Shown here piece by piece: positions 1 through 9,156 of a stretch of DNA of 64,000 nt. Position 1 is the stretch's first letter, and each line of letters begins with the position of its first letter. The translations under genes and the position numbers were made by a program. Origin of the DNA: Acinetobacter bereziniae LMG 1003 = CIP 70.12 (GTDB lineage Bacteria > Pseudomonadota > Gammaproteobacteria > Pseudomonadales > Moraxellaceae); contig NZ_KB849755.1 in NCBI RefSeq assembly GCF_000368925.1, forward strand, positions 1,043,675-1,107,674, read 5' to 3'. Below the pieces are notes generated by a model. The model ran no database searches. It worked only from the letters and a program-made list of their open reading frames with translations, and was not told where the DNA came from.

Positions 1-73
1 TTTCATGTTTATATCCTTAAATATACGTATTTGCTGGATTAAAAAAAACTTTCTAGCAGGTGATTAAAAAAAA

Positions 74-2344
74 TTAATATTTAAATTCAATACTTGCAAC
101 GACATTACGACCAGGTTCAGCAGCACGGTCAATCATACTTGCCTGATTTGCGCCGGTAAGCGTACCAACTGCGGCATAGTCCCAATACGTCTTATCAAAG
201 ATATTATTGAATGCTACATTCAGCTTGGTGAATTTGTTGACGTTCCAATAAGCGGACAAATCAAAAACGGTATAACCTGCTACATTTTGATATTTAATAT
301 CATCCTGATAAGACGTGACGTCCTTAGTTGCCATTCTTCCGCCAACTGCTGTAGCTGTCATCCCTAATCCAAATACTTTATTCGGATCATCATAAGCAAA
401 CGTCAAGCTTCCCTTTTCTGGTTGAACTGAATTCACACCACTTTTGCCGCCATTTTTATTTTTTGCTGATCCTTTGGTTTTACCCGCAACCAATGCCAAG
501 CTGTAGCCATCAGAGTTTGGAATAAACTGTCCTAAATCAATACGCGTAGACAGTTCTCCTCCCCAAATCTGTGCATCAGCTAAATTCTCAGCTCTGTAGT
601 AACCATAAGGATATTGTGGAGTTGTTCCATAGTTGTAATAGTCGATAAAATCTTTGTATTTGGTATAAAACCCAGTCACATCAAATTTGATACCATCAAT
701 TGATGTATTTCTTAAACCCAATTCAAATGCATCACTGGTTTCTTTTTTCAAGTTAGAATTACCAATGACGATATAACTCGGATTTCCAGGTGTGGTTTGA
801 TAAACCCCACCAATTTCTGTTGGTGATGGGATTCGATTGCCTCTCGAATATTTTAAATAGCTATAATTACTCGGCGTAAATTGATAGCTGGCTGAAAAGC
901 TCGGAGATACATAGTTATAGTCTTTCGCCTGAACATCGCTATAAGACGTGATCTCAGGTCTAAATTCTTGGCGCTCTATACGGACAGCAGGTGTTAAAAT
1001 TAAATCACGTCCCAGCACATCTAGACTAAACTCATCTGATGCATAAGCAGAGTAACGTTTCAATTCAGAGTTTAAGAGATAACCACCTTGATAAATGCTT
1101 GAAATGGTTTGACCATTTCGTAAGTCAACTTTAGTACTGGCATATTCTTTCTTATCTGCTGCAATACCATATTTTAGCTTTTGATTTTTAAACTCTTTTT
1201 TAGCATCTATTTTTAAGCCGGTATTTTTCTCTTTATAAGTTGTTGAAAAATCACGTGCAACTGTTGCACTGTTCATAAAGGCTGTCGCGGTATCATTATT
1301 CGATTCCTGATACCATATTTTGCTATTCAGTTGATCGAAAAGCTGGAAATCATTTGGTTTATAGGTATGTAGAATACTGAATTGTGTTCGATCAATATCT
1401 TGGTGTTGTCTCGCATCACTTTTAAAATTAGAGAATAAGTTTGCAGCAATATCCTTTGTGTCAGTTTTTTTCTTATAATAATCAGCGGTAAAATTCAGTT
1501 GATGTTGGTCTGATAAATTCCACAATAAACGTGTCAGCACCGCATCTGAAGTCCAATCTGATGGAAATGCAGGAGTTTTTGAGTTTGGCTTGGTTTCATT
1601 CCCTTCACGATGTGCGTAGGCGACAAGTGCTTTAACATCATCATTACCTACAGCCCCAGTGACAGACGATAACCATGCTTGATCCGCAGAACTATAACCT
1701 GCTTTTGCAGTCCCTGCGACTGTTTTACCATCCACTAAATAATCTTCTGGTGATTTATTTTTAAATGAAACTCGACCACCGATACCATCTGTGGAAACAT
1801 CAGTTGTGCCTGAAACAATATCTACTGTGGTGAACATTTCTGGCTCAATATAATCTCGACCAGCACCACGTTTACTCATACTTTTTGGTGGTACATAAGT
1901 ACTCACCGTTGCATCTGCTAAATCAACCCCATCGACATCCAAACCGATTCTGTTTGCATCTATACCGCGGATGTTATAACTACTGGTTCCAGTTCCATCA
2001 AAAAAAGTTCCGCCACCACCAACAGAAAATGGCGCATTTACCAAGGGTAAATATTTCACGATACCCGCCATGTCTGTGACGCCCGTTTGATCCATGTTTT
2101 CTCGATTGATGGATGTCCGACTAACAGGTGCGTCATTTTCATACTGTGCATAAACTGTAATCGTAGCTAAAGAATTATATTGATTATCAGATTTGGATTT
2201 TTCTAAACGATGTTCTTCTGCAAAACTGCCTGAACTTGCACCTGCTGCCATCAATGCAAACAAACATAATGATAAATAACGCGGTTTTAACTCCAAACGG
2301 TGAGACTGAGCGGTTTGGTAAAGTTCAAAAGGATTTGCATTCAT
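74..2344 (-). CDS. TonB-dependent outer-membrane receptor (heme/transferrin-type)
   Basis: Outer-membrane receptor that would import an iron source, probably heme or host iron protein, using TonB energy. The protein has an N-terminal hydrophobic signal segment ending near an SFAEE site. The plug domain contains TSINRENMDQTG and YNIRGIDANRIGLDVDG, and a long beta-barrel ends in the aromatic FEFKY-like terminus SIEFKY. The layout resembles the hemoglobin/transferrin/lactoferrin receptor family. The ORF extends 13 codons further upstream to 2383, but those codons overlap a Fur box. The ATG at 2344 has AAGG about ten bases upstream and gives MNANPFELYQ, so I chose it. No heme oxygenase or TonB genes are adjacent. 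The substrate is inferred from family only. Confidence 0.88.
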   Translation of the reverse strand: MNANPFELYQTAQSHRLELKPRYLSLCLFALMAAGASSGSFAEEHRLEKSKSDNQYNSLATITVYAQYENDAPVSRTSINRENMDQTGVTDMAGIVKYLPLVNAPFSVGGGGTFFDGTGTSSYNIRGIDANRIGLDVDGVDLADATVSTYVPPKSMSKRGAGRDYIEPEMFTTVDIVSGTTDVSTDGIGGRVSFKNKSPEDYLVDGKTVAGTAKAGYSSADQAWLSSVTGAVGNDDVKALVAYAHREGNETKPNSKTPAFPSDWTSDAVLTRLLWNLSDQHQLNFTADYYKKKTDTKDIAANLFSNFKSDARQHQDIDRTQFSILHTYKPNDFQLFDQLNSKIWYQESNNDTATAFMNSATVARDFSTTYKEKNTGLKIDAKKEFKNQKLKYGIAADKKEYASTKVDLRNGQTISSIYQGGYLLNSELKRYSAYASDEFSLDVLGRDLILTPAVRIERQEFRPEITSYSDVQAKDYNYVSPSFSASYQFTPSNYSYLKYSRGNRIPSPTEIGGVYQTTPGNPSYIVIGNSNLKKETSDAFELGLRNTSIDGIKFDVTGFYTKYKDFIDYYNYGTTPQYPYGYYRAENLADAQIWGGELSTRIDLGQFIPNSDGYSLALVAGKTKGSAKNKNGGKSGVNSVQPEKGSLTFAYDDPNKVFGLGMTATAVGGRMATKDVTSYQDDIKYQNVAGYTVFDLSAYWNVNKFTKLNVAFNNIFDKTYWDYAAVGTLTGANQASMIDRAAEPGRNVVASIEFKY

Positions 2345-2368
2345 GCGGGAGAAGCCTTTTATTAAAAT

Positions 2369-2387
2369 GATATTGATAATCATTAAC
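2369..2387 (-). promoter_or_regulatory. Fur box upstream of the TonB receptor
   Basis: Read on the minus strand, the 19 bases GTTAATGATTATCAATATC match the classical Fur consensus GATAATGATAATCATTATC at 16 of 19 positions. The site lies 25 bases before the preferred receptor start at 2344, where a Fur repressor would block transcription under iron sufficiency. Confidence 0.8.
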
Positions 2388-2777
2388 CATGTGTATTTTT
2401 GCTTTAGCCCATCGTAGAAAACTTAATCCCATACGAATTACAAATAGACACACAACTTAATAAATGAGAATAATAATCAATTAGATTATTATTTACAATA
2501 TGCATTTTTTATGTTTGAACTTCAAAATAAAGATAAGTCACTCAATTTTCTCACTTTAATCATTCATAAATGCTAAACAAAACAACATTTTATTTAAAAT
2601 AATTTAAATATAATCACCATAATTTAAACATTAAAAATAACATCAACAGGATGTAAAACCAGCATATTTTTCGGAATTTGGGCAGTATCGCCGATGAATC
2701 TAACACACAATCACAATAAAATTGCTTGGCGCAAATTCGAATTTTCTGCTCAATGTTTTTTTATTGCTCGCTGTTAT
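2388..2777. other. AT-rich intergenic region
   Basis: About 390 bases between the TonB receptor and dsdC. Its right part is the sequence downstream of dsdC and its left part is the receptor promoter region. I see no ORF with a ribosome site, no RNA gene and no clear terminator. Confidence 0.4.
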
Positions 2778-3707
2778 TCAATGGGTTGATTGTTTTTTCA
2801 CAAGCTCTAATAGCCAATCAGTAAGCGCTTTGACTTTGGGTAATACATTATTTTTTAATGAAACGAGATAATAATGCTGTTCACATTTCAACTCCATGTT
2901 TTGAAATGGCATAATCAGCACACCATTTTTTAAGTCATTTTCAATTAATTTTTTGCGTCCCATTGCCATCCCTAAATGATTTTTTGCAGCAGTCAATGCA
3001 AGGTCAGAACGATCAAAACTTAACTGAGCTAGATGTTCTATAGGAACGCGAAAATGTTGTGCCCAGCTATTCCATTCTTCTGTTCCTGTGCCATTACTCC
3101 ATGCCTGACAATCATGCAACAATGTACAATCTTTTAACTTCTCTAAGTTATTGTTCAATTTAATCTTTTCAGCATACTCAGGACTGCATACAGGAATAAT
3201 TGATTCATCCATTAAATATTGATAATTCAGTTGAGTAGAAGGTTGATGATCAAAATACAAGGCAAGATCAATTCCAGTACGCTGAAAATTCACATTTTCA
3301 TTACCTGTCAAAATTGAAAGTTGAATATGGGGATAACGCTGAACAAAATCAGGCAAATGGGGTAATAACCAGCACTGTGCGATTGATGGTCTTGCATATA
3401 AGGTCAAAGCACCAACCAAAGACTGATTTTTTAATGCATTGATTTCACTATTTAATACATCTAGAGAATACTGTAAAGCATCGAGAATCCGTGTTCCTTC
3501 AGGTGTAAGCTTCACTTTACGATGCAATCGTAAAAACAGTTTGATCTCGAGTTCTTTTTCTAACTGGTTTATTTGATGACTCACAGCACTCGGTGTTAAA
3601 AACAGTTCTTCTGCTGCCAAAGCAAAAGATTCATGCCGCGCTGCAACTTCGAATGTATAAAGCTTGGAAAATTGAAAACCCGTTAGATTTTTATGTGCGT
3701 TGTTCAT
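2778..3707 (-). CDS. dsdC: LysR-family D-serine regulator DsdC
   Basis: LysR-type transcription factor expected to activate the divergent dsdA in response to D-serine. The N-terminal winged helix-turn-helix spans about residues 15-75, with FEVAARHESFALAAEEL and TPSAVSHQINQLEKEL. This is near-identical in pattern to E. coli DsdC. The effector domain also carries DsdC-like strings such as ARPSIAQCWLLPHLPDF, CTLLHDCQAWSNGTG and AMGRKKLI. Length (309 aa) fits the family. It is divergent from dsdA across about 720 bases. No dsdX permease is present between or beside them. Confidence 0.92.
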   Translation of the reverse strand: MNNAHKNLTGFQFSKLYTFEVAARHESFALAAEELFLTPSAVSHQINQLEKELEIKLFLRLHRKVKLTPEGTRILDALQYSLDVLNSEINALKNQSLVGALTLYARPSIAQCWLLPHLPDFVQRYPHIQLSILTGNENVNFQRTGIDLALYFDHQPSTQLNYQYLMDESIIPVCSPEYAEKIKLNNNLEKLKDCTLLHDCQAWSNGTGTEEWNSWAQHFRVPIEHLAQLSFDRSDLALTAAKNHLGMAMGRKKLIENDLKNGVLIMPFQNMELKCEQHYYLVSLKNNVLPKVKALTDWLLELVKKQSTH

Positions 3708-3829
3708 GCATTTTCCTTTAGACCTTGAATTAAACTTTTATGCAATAGCTGATCCTGTTTGGTGACCGACATTGATCATACAGCATTGATTTAAAATCAA
3801 AATATAGTCAAACTTCCTGATTATTCATA

Positions 3830-3970
3830 CCAGTGATTTGATATTAATCATTTATTCCAAATGAACTCTATATCGTTTATACGAATTTTTAGAAACTTTG
3901 GATGATTCGTATATTTTTCACTTTTGAATCATAGATGGTCTTGCTATCGTGAGCTGACTTGAATGTCGCC
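3830..3970. repeat. Diverged intergenic repeat, copy A
   Basis: About 140 bases upstream of dsdA that align by eye with 7271-7410. Shared stretches include AGTGATTT, AATCATT, CACTTTTGAATC and TAGAT at matching spacings. The similarity resumes further right, as ATCAAAGT..GA.TATC near 4054 and the AATTATATTGACTCT region near 4166, matching the sequence on either side of the MITE-like element at 7491-7829. No protein is evident. It is probably an old duplicated noncoding segment or mobile-element remnant. Confidence 0.6.
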
Positions 3971-4429
3971 ATGTTAAGCGGGGATAAATGAGCAAAAACA
4001 AAGCACTGCGTTGTTTGCAGCGCAAGAATACGATTCTACTAAAAATGGATTGATCAAAGTGAAGTATCGTCTACGTAAATCGATTTAAAGGTTAGCCATA
4101 AAGCGTGGCATTACAAGCTTTATATCATCAAATAAAATATCTATCGCATCAATTTTATTGATCTAGAAATTATATTGACTCTATGAGTTTTTCGCAGATT
4201 GACTATAAAACATCATCCCAATGTGTTCACTGTTCACATGAATGAGTTTAATGCATAGATCAAATTTCTTCGTTTGACAGATTTTTCAAATTTAACTTCA
4301 ATAGCCCAATCATCAAAGCTTGATCATACAAGCACATGCTACGAAAATGATTTCGAAGTAAGTGCAAGATAATTGAAAACGATTGACTGATCTATGGCGA
4401 CTTGCACAGATGATCTCAGGAATACTTTT
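3971..4429. other. dsdC-dsdA intergenic, promoter side of dsdA
   Basis: This stretch should carry the DsdC operator and the dsdA promoter, but I cannot pinpoint them. A short run at 3988 encodes MSKNKALRCLQRKN and then stops after 22 codons. It might be a transposase scrap but has no other support. The right part shares diverged similarity with 7840-7905. Confidence 0.35.
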
Positions 4430-5776
4430 ATGGATGCTCAACATATTCACCAATTGATCACTCAATATCCTATTGTTGCTGATCTCATTTCTTTAAAAGA
4501 AACGATATGGTTCAATCCAAATTTTACATCACTTGCAGAGGGTCTGCCTTATGTTGGATTGACTCAAAAAGATATAGATGATGCCAGTGACCGCTTAACT
4601 CGTTTTGCCCCTTATTTAATGCACGCCTTCCCAGAAACAAAGCCCTCCAAAGGCATTATAGAATCAGAACTGGTAAGCATTGCAAATATGCAACAACGAT
4701 TAGAACAACATTATGGGCAATCAATACCAGGACAACTCTGGCTAAAGAAAGATAGCCATCTCCCGATCTCGGGTTCGATTAAAGCACGGGGCGGGATTTA
4801 TGAAGTGCTTTATCATGCTGAAAAACTTGCCATTCAAGCAGGGTTATTGACGTATGAAGATGACTATACAAAACTGGCTAGCCCAACATTTAAAACCTTT
4901 TTCAGCCAATACAGTATTGCTGTCGGCTCCACAGGAAATCTAGGTCTTTCGATTGGAATCATGAGTGCTCAACTTGGTTTCGATGTGACTGTACATATGT
5001 CAGCAGATGCACGCCAATGGAAAAAAGATAAATTACGCGCGCACAATGTGACGGTAATTGAATATGCCGAAGACTATGGTGTCGCCGTCGAGGAAGGTCG
5101 AAAATTAGCGCAGAATAATCCAAATTGTTTTTTCATTGATGATGAAAACTCACAAACACTCTTCTTAGGTTATTCGGTTGCTGGACAACGTTTAAAAAAA
5201 CAATTAAATGAAAAAAATATTCTTGTCGACCAAGAACATCCGTTATTTGTCTACTTACCCTGTGGTGTTGGTGGAGGTCCGGGTGGTGTCGCATTTGGTT
5301 TAAAAATGGCATTTGGTGATCATGTGCACTGTATTTTTGCTGAGCCGACCCATTCACCATGCATGTTGCTTGGTGTCGCGACAGGGTTGCATGATGAAAT
5401 ATCAGTTCAAGCATTAGGCATTGATAATATCACTGCTGCGGATGGTCTTGCGGTTGGACGAGCATCGGGTTTTGTTGGACGTGCCATGCAACGATTGCTG
5501 GATGGGTTTTATACATTGAGCGATGAAAGCATGTATCTCTTGTTAGGGCTGCTCAATGATTCTGAACAACTGAAATTGGAACCTTCAGCACTGGCAGGCA
5601 TGCTTGGACCAATTTTGATCCATCAACAGCAAAACTATGCAACGCTCCATCAGCTTAGTCAAAAACAATTCAAAAATGCCAATCATATTATTTGGGGAAC
5701 TGGCGGAGGTATGGTTCCTGAAGAAGAGATGGAAAAGTATTTGGCTAAGGCACATACTTTAAACGATAAAGGATAG
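4430..5776 (+). CDS. dsdA: D-serine ammonia-lyase
   Basis: PLP enzyme that converts D-serine to pyruvate and ammonia in the cytoplasm, for detoxification and use as carbon and nitrogen source. The sequence follows E. coli DsdA throughout: SGSIKARGG with the Schiff-base lysine, GSTGNLGLS, the glycine loop CGVGGGPGG, and a terminal ATGGGMVPEEEM-like motif (GTGGGMVPEEEM). The ORF can be extended to 4394. The ATG at 4430 has an AGGA ribosome site nine bases upstream and starts MDAQHIHQL, which aligns with family N-termini. With this start the lysine is residue 118, the same number as in E. coli. It is divergent from its regulator dsdC. Confidence 0.95.
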   Translation: MDAQHIHQLITQYPIVADLISLKETIWFNPNFTSLAEGLPYVGLTQKDIDDASDRLTRFAPYLMHAFPETKPSKGIIESELVSIANMQQRLEQHYGQSIPGQLWLKKDSHLPISGSIKARGGIYEVLYHAEKLAIQAGLLTYEDDYTKLASPTFKTFFSQYSIAVGSTGNLGLSIGIMSAQLGFDVTVHMSADARQWKKDKLRAHNVTVIEYAEDYGVAVEEGRKLAQNNPNCFFIDDENSQTLFLGYSVAGQRLKKQLNEKNILVDQEHPLFVYLPCGVGGGPGGVAFGLKMAFGDHVHCIFAEPTHSPCMLLGVATGLHDEISVQALGIDNITAADGLAVGRASGFVGRAMQRLLDGFYTLSDESMYLLLGLLNDSEQLKLEPSALAGMLGPILIHQQQNYATLHQLSQKQFKNANHIIWGTGGGMVPEEEMEKYLAKAHTLNDKG

Positions 5777-6102
5777 TACCACCGTTCTTTATCATTCGAT
5801 TTGAGCACACAATGTGGGGCATATTCGATCCATGATTTCATTACCGGATATCCCCCCTTTATTATTTTTGAGATTGATTAAACAACTCCTCCATTTACCC
5901 GAAGCACTTGAGCATTTATCCAATTACAATAAATAAAACTCAACTAAATTCAAGCTCTCCAGCCTCTTTCGTTCACATCGTTTTCGCAATTGCATGAGTC
6001 AGTTGGAGTTCTTTTAAGAAATGTTTGCATAATTTCTAGACCAGTCATATTGAGCGTATCAATGTATTTATCCTAATGAATAAGTTAAGCTAAACCCTCA
6101 TG
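5777..6102. other. Intergenic between convergent dsdA and hydrolase
   Basis: About 326 bases between the 3' ends of two convergent genes. I see no strong hairpin terminator with a T-run and no credible small ORF. Confidence 0.35.
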
Positions 6103-6969
6103 CTATTGAATAAATGTAGATTGTTCAGGTGAAATGCCAATCTTTACTTTGCTTTGCGCGACAATTTCAGATTCGTCTGTATCATTCGGATGAAAGTCAA
6201 AATGATAATAAGAGAAAAATTGAGGAATAAGCTTTCGATAGGACTGCATTGCAAAACCTGCAAACTTTACCCAAGACTTAATATTCCATAATTGCTTGTC
6301 TCTCGACATCAATACCATTTGATAGATATTTGAAAAAGCAGTAATCAGCACCAAACTAAAGGTGAAAATAGCGACTCGAGGAATATAGGCATCTAAACCT
6401 TTTCCATATAAATATTCGTACATATCATATGCCACAGCCTTATGTTCAGTTTCTTCTACACTATGCCAAAGCCATAAGTTACGAATCGTGGTGTCTGTCA
6501 TTAACTCATTGACATTTTTCATCATTTCCACCACAAGAACTGCTGTATAATGTTCCAAACCAACCGTAACCAATAGATTCCATTTTTTCGGAAAAATCTG
6601 CTCTATCGCTTTGAGTATTATCCCAGTCACCTTTTCTAAAGATTCAGGATCTAAACCATATTGTTGAGCGCTGACATGAAAAGCGTGATGTTCTTTAGAA
6701 TGCATGGCTTCTTGACCAATAAATGCGCCAATATCACGGTCTAATTTTGGATTGCTTTTCACCTTGTCTCTTAATGCACGTACTGAGCGAACAAAATAAG
6801 ACTCACCTTCTGGAAACAAAGTGGATAGACCTGTGAAGTAATGCGTAAAAGTTGGTTCATTATTACACCAATATTTAGGCATATCCTGAAACTCATAATC
6901 CATACGGCGTACTGGAAATGATGCAGGTATTTTTTGCTTTGATTTTTCTATCGCTGCTGATGTAGACAT
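6103..6969 (-). CDS. Predicted metal-dependent hydrolase (PF10118 type)
   Basis: Member of the ferritin-like predicted metal-dependent hydrolase family common in Acinetobacter and Pseudomonas; the substrate is unknown. Carboxylate/histidine motifs that could bind metal are visible: FIGQEAMHSKEHHAFH near residues 83-98, GLEHYTAVLVVEMM near 138-151 and WHSVEETEHKAVAYD near 168-182. A hydrophobic segment (AIFTFSLVLITAFSNIYQMVL) lies around residue 200-220, so the protein may be membrane-associated. The start is supported by GAGGTG four bases before the ATG. The gene is monocistronic by context. The family call is by motif pattern. Confidence 0.8.
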   Translation of the reverse strand: MSTSAAIEKSKQKIPASFPVRRMDYEFQDMPKYWCNNEPTFTHYFTGLSTLFPEGESYFVRSVRALRDKVKSNPKLDRDIGAFIGQEAMHSKEHHAFHVSAQQYGLDPESLEKVTGIILKAIEQIFPKKWNLLVTVGLEHYTAVLVVEMMKNVNELMTDTTIRNLWLWHSVEETEHKAVAYDMYEYLYGKGLDAYIPRVAIFTFSLVLITAFSNIYQMVLMSRDKQLWNIKSWVKFAGFAMQSYRKLIPQFFSYYHFDFHPNDTDESEIVAQSKVKIGISPEQSTFIQ

Positions 6970-7270
6970 GACTCACCTCAAGGATTAATCTAAAAATAAC
7001 AAGTTCCAAAAAAGAACTTAAAAGTTAAAATAGTGAGCATGTTCTCACCTGTCAATCAGTTGAATGCCTGATCAACAGAGATTGTCCTTAAATGATAGCG
7101 CTGTTCCTATAAAGATAAACCGAATAGGGTCAAATGACATTGAGTCAAACATATCGTACTCACAGGCTTAATAGATTCTTCAATATCAAGATTAAAAAAG
7201 TGGAATAATATCTGATAAATCACATAAAATTGTTGATCTGTAAATATCATCATCCCCCTGCTTACTGATA

Positions 7271-7410
7271 CAAGTGATTTAATGTCAATCATTCATACCC
7301 AATAAACTTTATGCTTTTGATATAAAATTTTAGCAGCTTTTGCTGATTCATTGATTTTGCACTTTTGAATCCTAGATCATCTTTCTATTTTGAGGTGATA
7401 TGGATAACGC
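7271..7410. repeat. Diverged intergenic repeat, copy B
   Basis: Partner of 3830-3970. The two align without large gaps over about 140 bases. After removing the MITE-like element at 7491-7829 the similarity continues to about 7905. It lies in a gene-free kilobase (6970-7998) between the metal-dependent hydrolase and the carnitine-dehydrogenase-like gene, in which I find no other gene. Confidence 0.6.
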
Positions 7411-7490
7411 TATATTCAATTGGATCTAGGATCATCTATTTAAACTTTAGATGTGAGGCGAGACAATCAAAGTTGAATATCACTCAATAA

Positions 7491-7829
7491 CTGATGTTAC
7501 GCACTTGATTTAAATTAAGTAGGTGAAAAAGAAAAAACTAAATTTACACGACGGAGTCTTACATCCAAAGTTTAAATTTATGGAATAGCCTTCGGCTCGA
7601 GGTACTTTTGTTTTGGCATGAGGAGCGAAGCTCCGCAAGGGCAACCATCTTGCGCAGCGGTATCGCTGCTCACCGCAGAACTCGTTTACTATCGTCAAAA
7701 TATTCAAAGTTTCCCAGAAACTTTACTTATTAGAAGGAGTCCTGACTCAAGCAATTGCGGATGACGTTTTCGCGTATCCACATTCTTCTAGCTCCAAAAT
7801 TTAATTTTAGAGTTACTGCGTAACATCAG
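7491..7829. mobile_element. MITE-like element, 339 bp
   Basis: Perfect 13-bp terminal inverted repeats, CTGATGTTACGCA at 7491-7503 and TGCGTAACATCAG at 7817-7829. They are flanked on both sides by TCAATAA (7484-7490 and 7830-7836), a 7-bp target-site duplication. The interior has short palindromes such as GGAGCGAAGCTCC at 7622 and no transposase. The ORF-like stretch at 7510-7707 on the minus strand is low-complexity readthrough of this element. It is a non-autonomous transposable element that interrupted copy B of the intergenic repeat. The responsible transposase family is not identifiable from the sequence alone. Confidence 0.75.
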
Positions 7830-7998
7830 TCAATAATATATATATCATTGATTTTATTATTAATAAAAATTATATTTTACTATTGAATTTTTCAACAGAT
7901 TGAATAGCGAGCTAAAATCATTTCAAAATCAGCATCGCTATTCAGGAGTGAGGCAAAAGTTTTTAGAGATAAATTGTATATTTATTCAACAATAACGA

Positions 7999-8955
7999 TT
8001 ATGGCAAATCCAATTCAGCTCTCATTTTCAAAGTTTTTAACAATGCTTGATTGCGAAGCAATTGCAGATTTTTACCTCCTAAACTATTCACAAAGTGCTG
8101 AGTCGCATCATCAAGCATCTCGATTTTTTCTTCAGTCAATGTATAGGGTTTCATATCAGCCCACCATTCTGACATTGGCTCACCTAAATGATGCATCGCC
8201 GCTTTAAATCCTTGTTGGTTTGCCAGTTGCATATTCAGATATGGACCAAAGATTGCCCAACGTAATCCAGGTCCATTGGTGATTGCGGTATCAATATCTT
8301 CTGCACTGCACACCCCTTCAGAAACCAAATAAAATGCTTCTCTCCAAATCGCAGACTGTAAGCGGTTCGCAACATGTCCTTTGACTTCCTTTTGGATCAA
8401 AATCGGCTTTTTACCCAATGATTGATAAAACTCAAAAGCATCCTGTATATACTTTGTATGTGTTTTCTCGCCACCAATAATCTCTACAAGCGGTAATAGA
8501 TGGGGCGGGTTAAAAGGATGTCCCAAAACAATTCGTTCTGGATAAACACAATCTTGCTGAATATCCGATATTTTTAAACCAGATGAACTGGACGCGATTA
8601 TGGTATCTTCTGGACAATTTTGTGTGAGTTGCACATATAGTTGTTTTTTTAGATCAATTCGTTCTGGACCATTTTCTTGGATAAAGTCGGCATCTTTAAC
8701 TGCATCTGCAATATTTTGATAAAACCTTAAATTGTTCAAAAGCCCTGTAATATAACTTTCCGAATCACCCTGTTTGTGTTCTTCTAATTCAAATAGATCA
8801 AGTAAGTAGCTTTGAACTCGTGTCGTTAAATTGAGTTCTGCATCGGCAGCTGGATCAAATGCACTGACCTGAAATCCTTTACTCAGATAAAAAGCAGCCC
8901 AACTTGCACCAATTACACCCGTACCGATAATGGCAACTTTATTGACTGATTTCAT
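7999..8955 (-). CDS. 3-hydroxyacyl-CoA/carnitine dehydrogenase family protein
   Basis: NAD-dependent dehydrogenase of the 3-hydroxyacyl-CoA dehydrogenase fold. The N-terminal Rossmann motif GTGVIGASWA begins at residue 11, followed by an acidic FDP that suggests NAD preference. The catalytic region carries ASSSSGLKISDI and the signature GHPFNPPHLLPLVEIIGG. At 318 aa the length is closer to L-carnitine dehydrogenase (about 320) than to 3-hydroxybutyryl-CoA dehydrogenase (about 282). It is the last gene on this strand after the bdhA and permease genes, separated by 200 bases and a strong hairpin, so it may be transcribed separately. The substrate could be carnitine or another 3-hydroxy acid. 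The classical carnitine partners CdhB and CdhC are not seen nearby. Confidence 0.8.
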   Translation of the reverse strand: MKSVNKVAIIGTGVIGASWAAFYLSKGFQVSAFDPAADAELNLTTRVQSYLLDLFELEEHKQGDSESYITGLLNNLRFYQNIADAVKDADFIQENGPERIDLKKQLYVQLTQNCPEDTIIASSSSGLKISDIQQDCVYPERIVLGHPFNPPHLLPLVEIIGGEKTHTKYIQDAFEFYQSLGKKPILIQKEVKGHVANRLQSAIWREAFYLVSEGVCSAEDIDTAITNGPGLRWAIFGPYLNMQLANQQGFKAAMHHLGEPMSEWWADMKPYTLTEEKIEMLDDATQHFVNSLGGKNLQLLRNQALLKTLKMRAELDLP

Positions 8956-9048
8956 ATATACACTTCCTCTTATCCTTGAAAAATGTGGGAAATATCTTGA
9001 TATTTAATAGTGAAAAATAATGCTTTTATAACGGCAAGACTCACTCAA

Positions 9049-9077
9049 ATTTGTGGAGGAATTCGTCCTCCACAAAT
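9049..9077 (-). terminator. Strong hairpin between bdhA and the dehydrogenase gene
   Basis: Perfect 12-bp stem ATTTGTGGAGGA / TCCTCCACAAAT with a 5-base loop, downstream of bdhA on the minus strand. It lacks a long T-run, so it may be a weak terminator or an mRNA-stabilising hairpin. Confidence 0.5.
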
Positions 9078-9156
9078 AATGATGATGAATAAGCAGATCT
9101 TTCCGCAGCGATATCAACGGCTAGAATGGATAATTATGATTGGATGAATATTGACA

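Noticed and set aside
7107..7292. 61-codon minus-strand ORF in the gene-free kilobase
   Set aside because: No recognisable motif or ribosome site; overlaps the diverged intergenic repeat.
7510..7707. 65-codon minus-strand ORF
   Set aside because: Lies entirely inside the MITE-like element and has low-complexity composition; no ribosome site.
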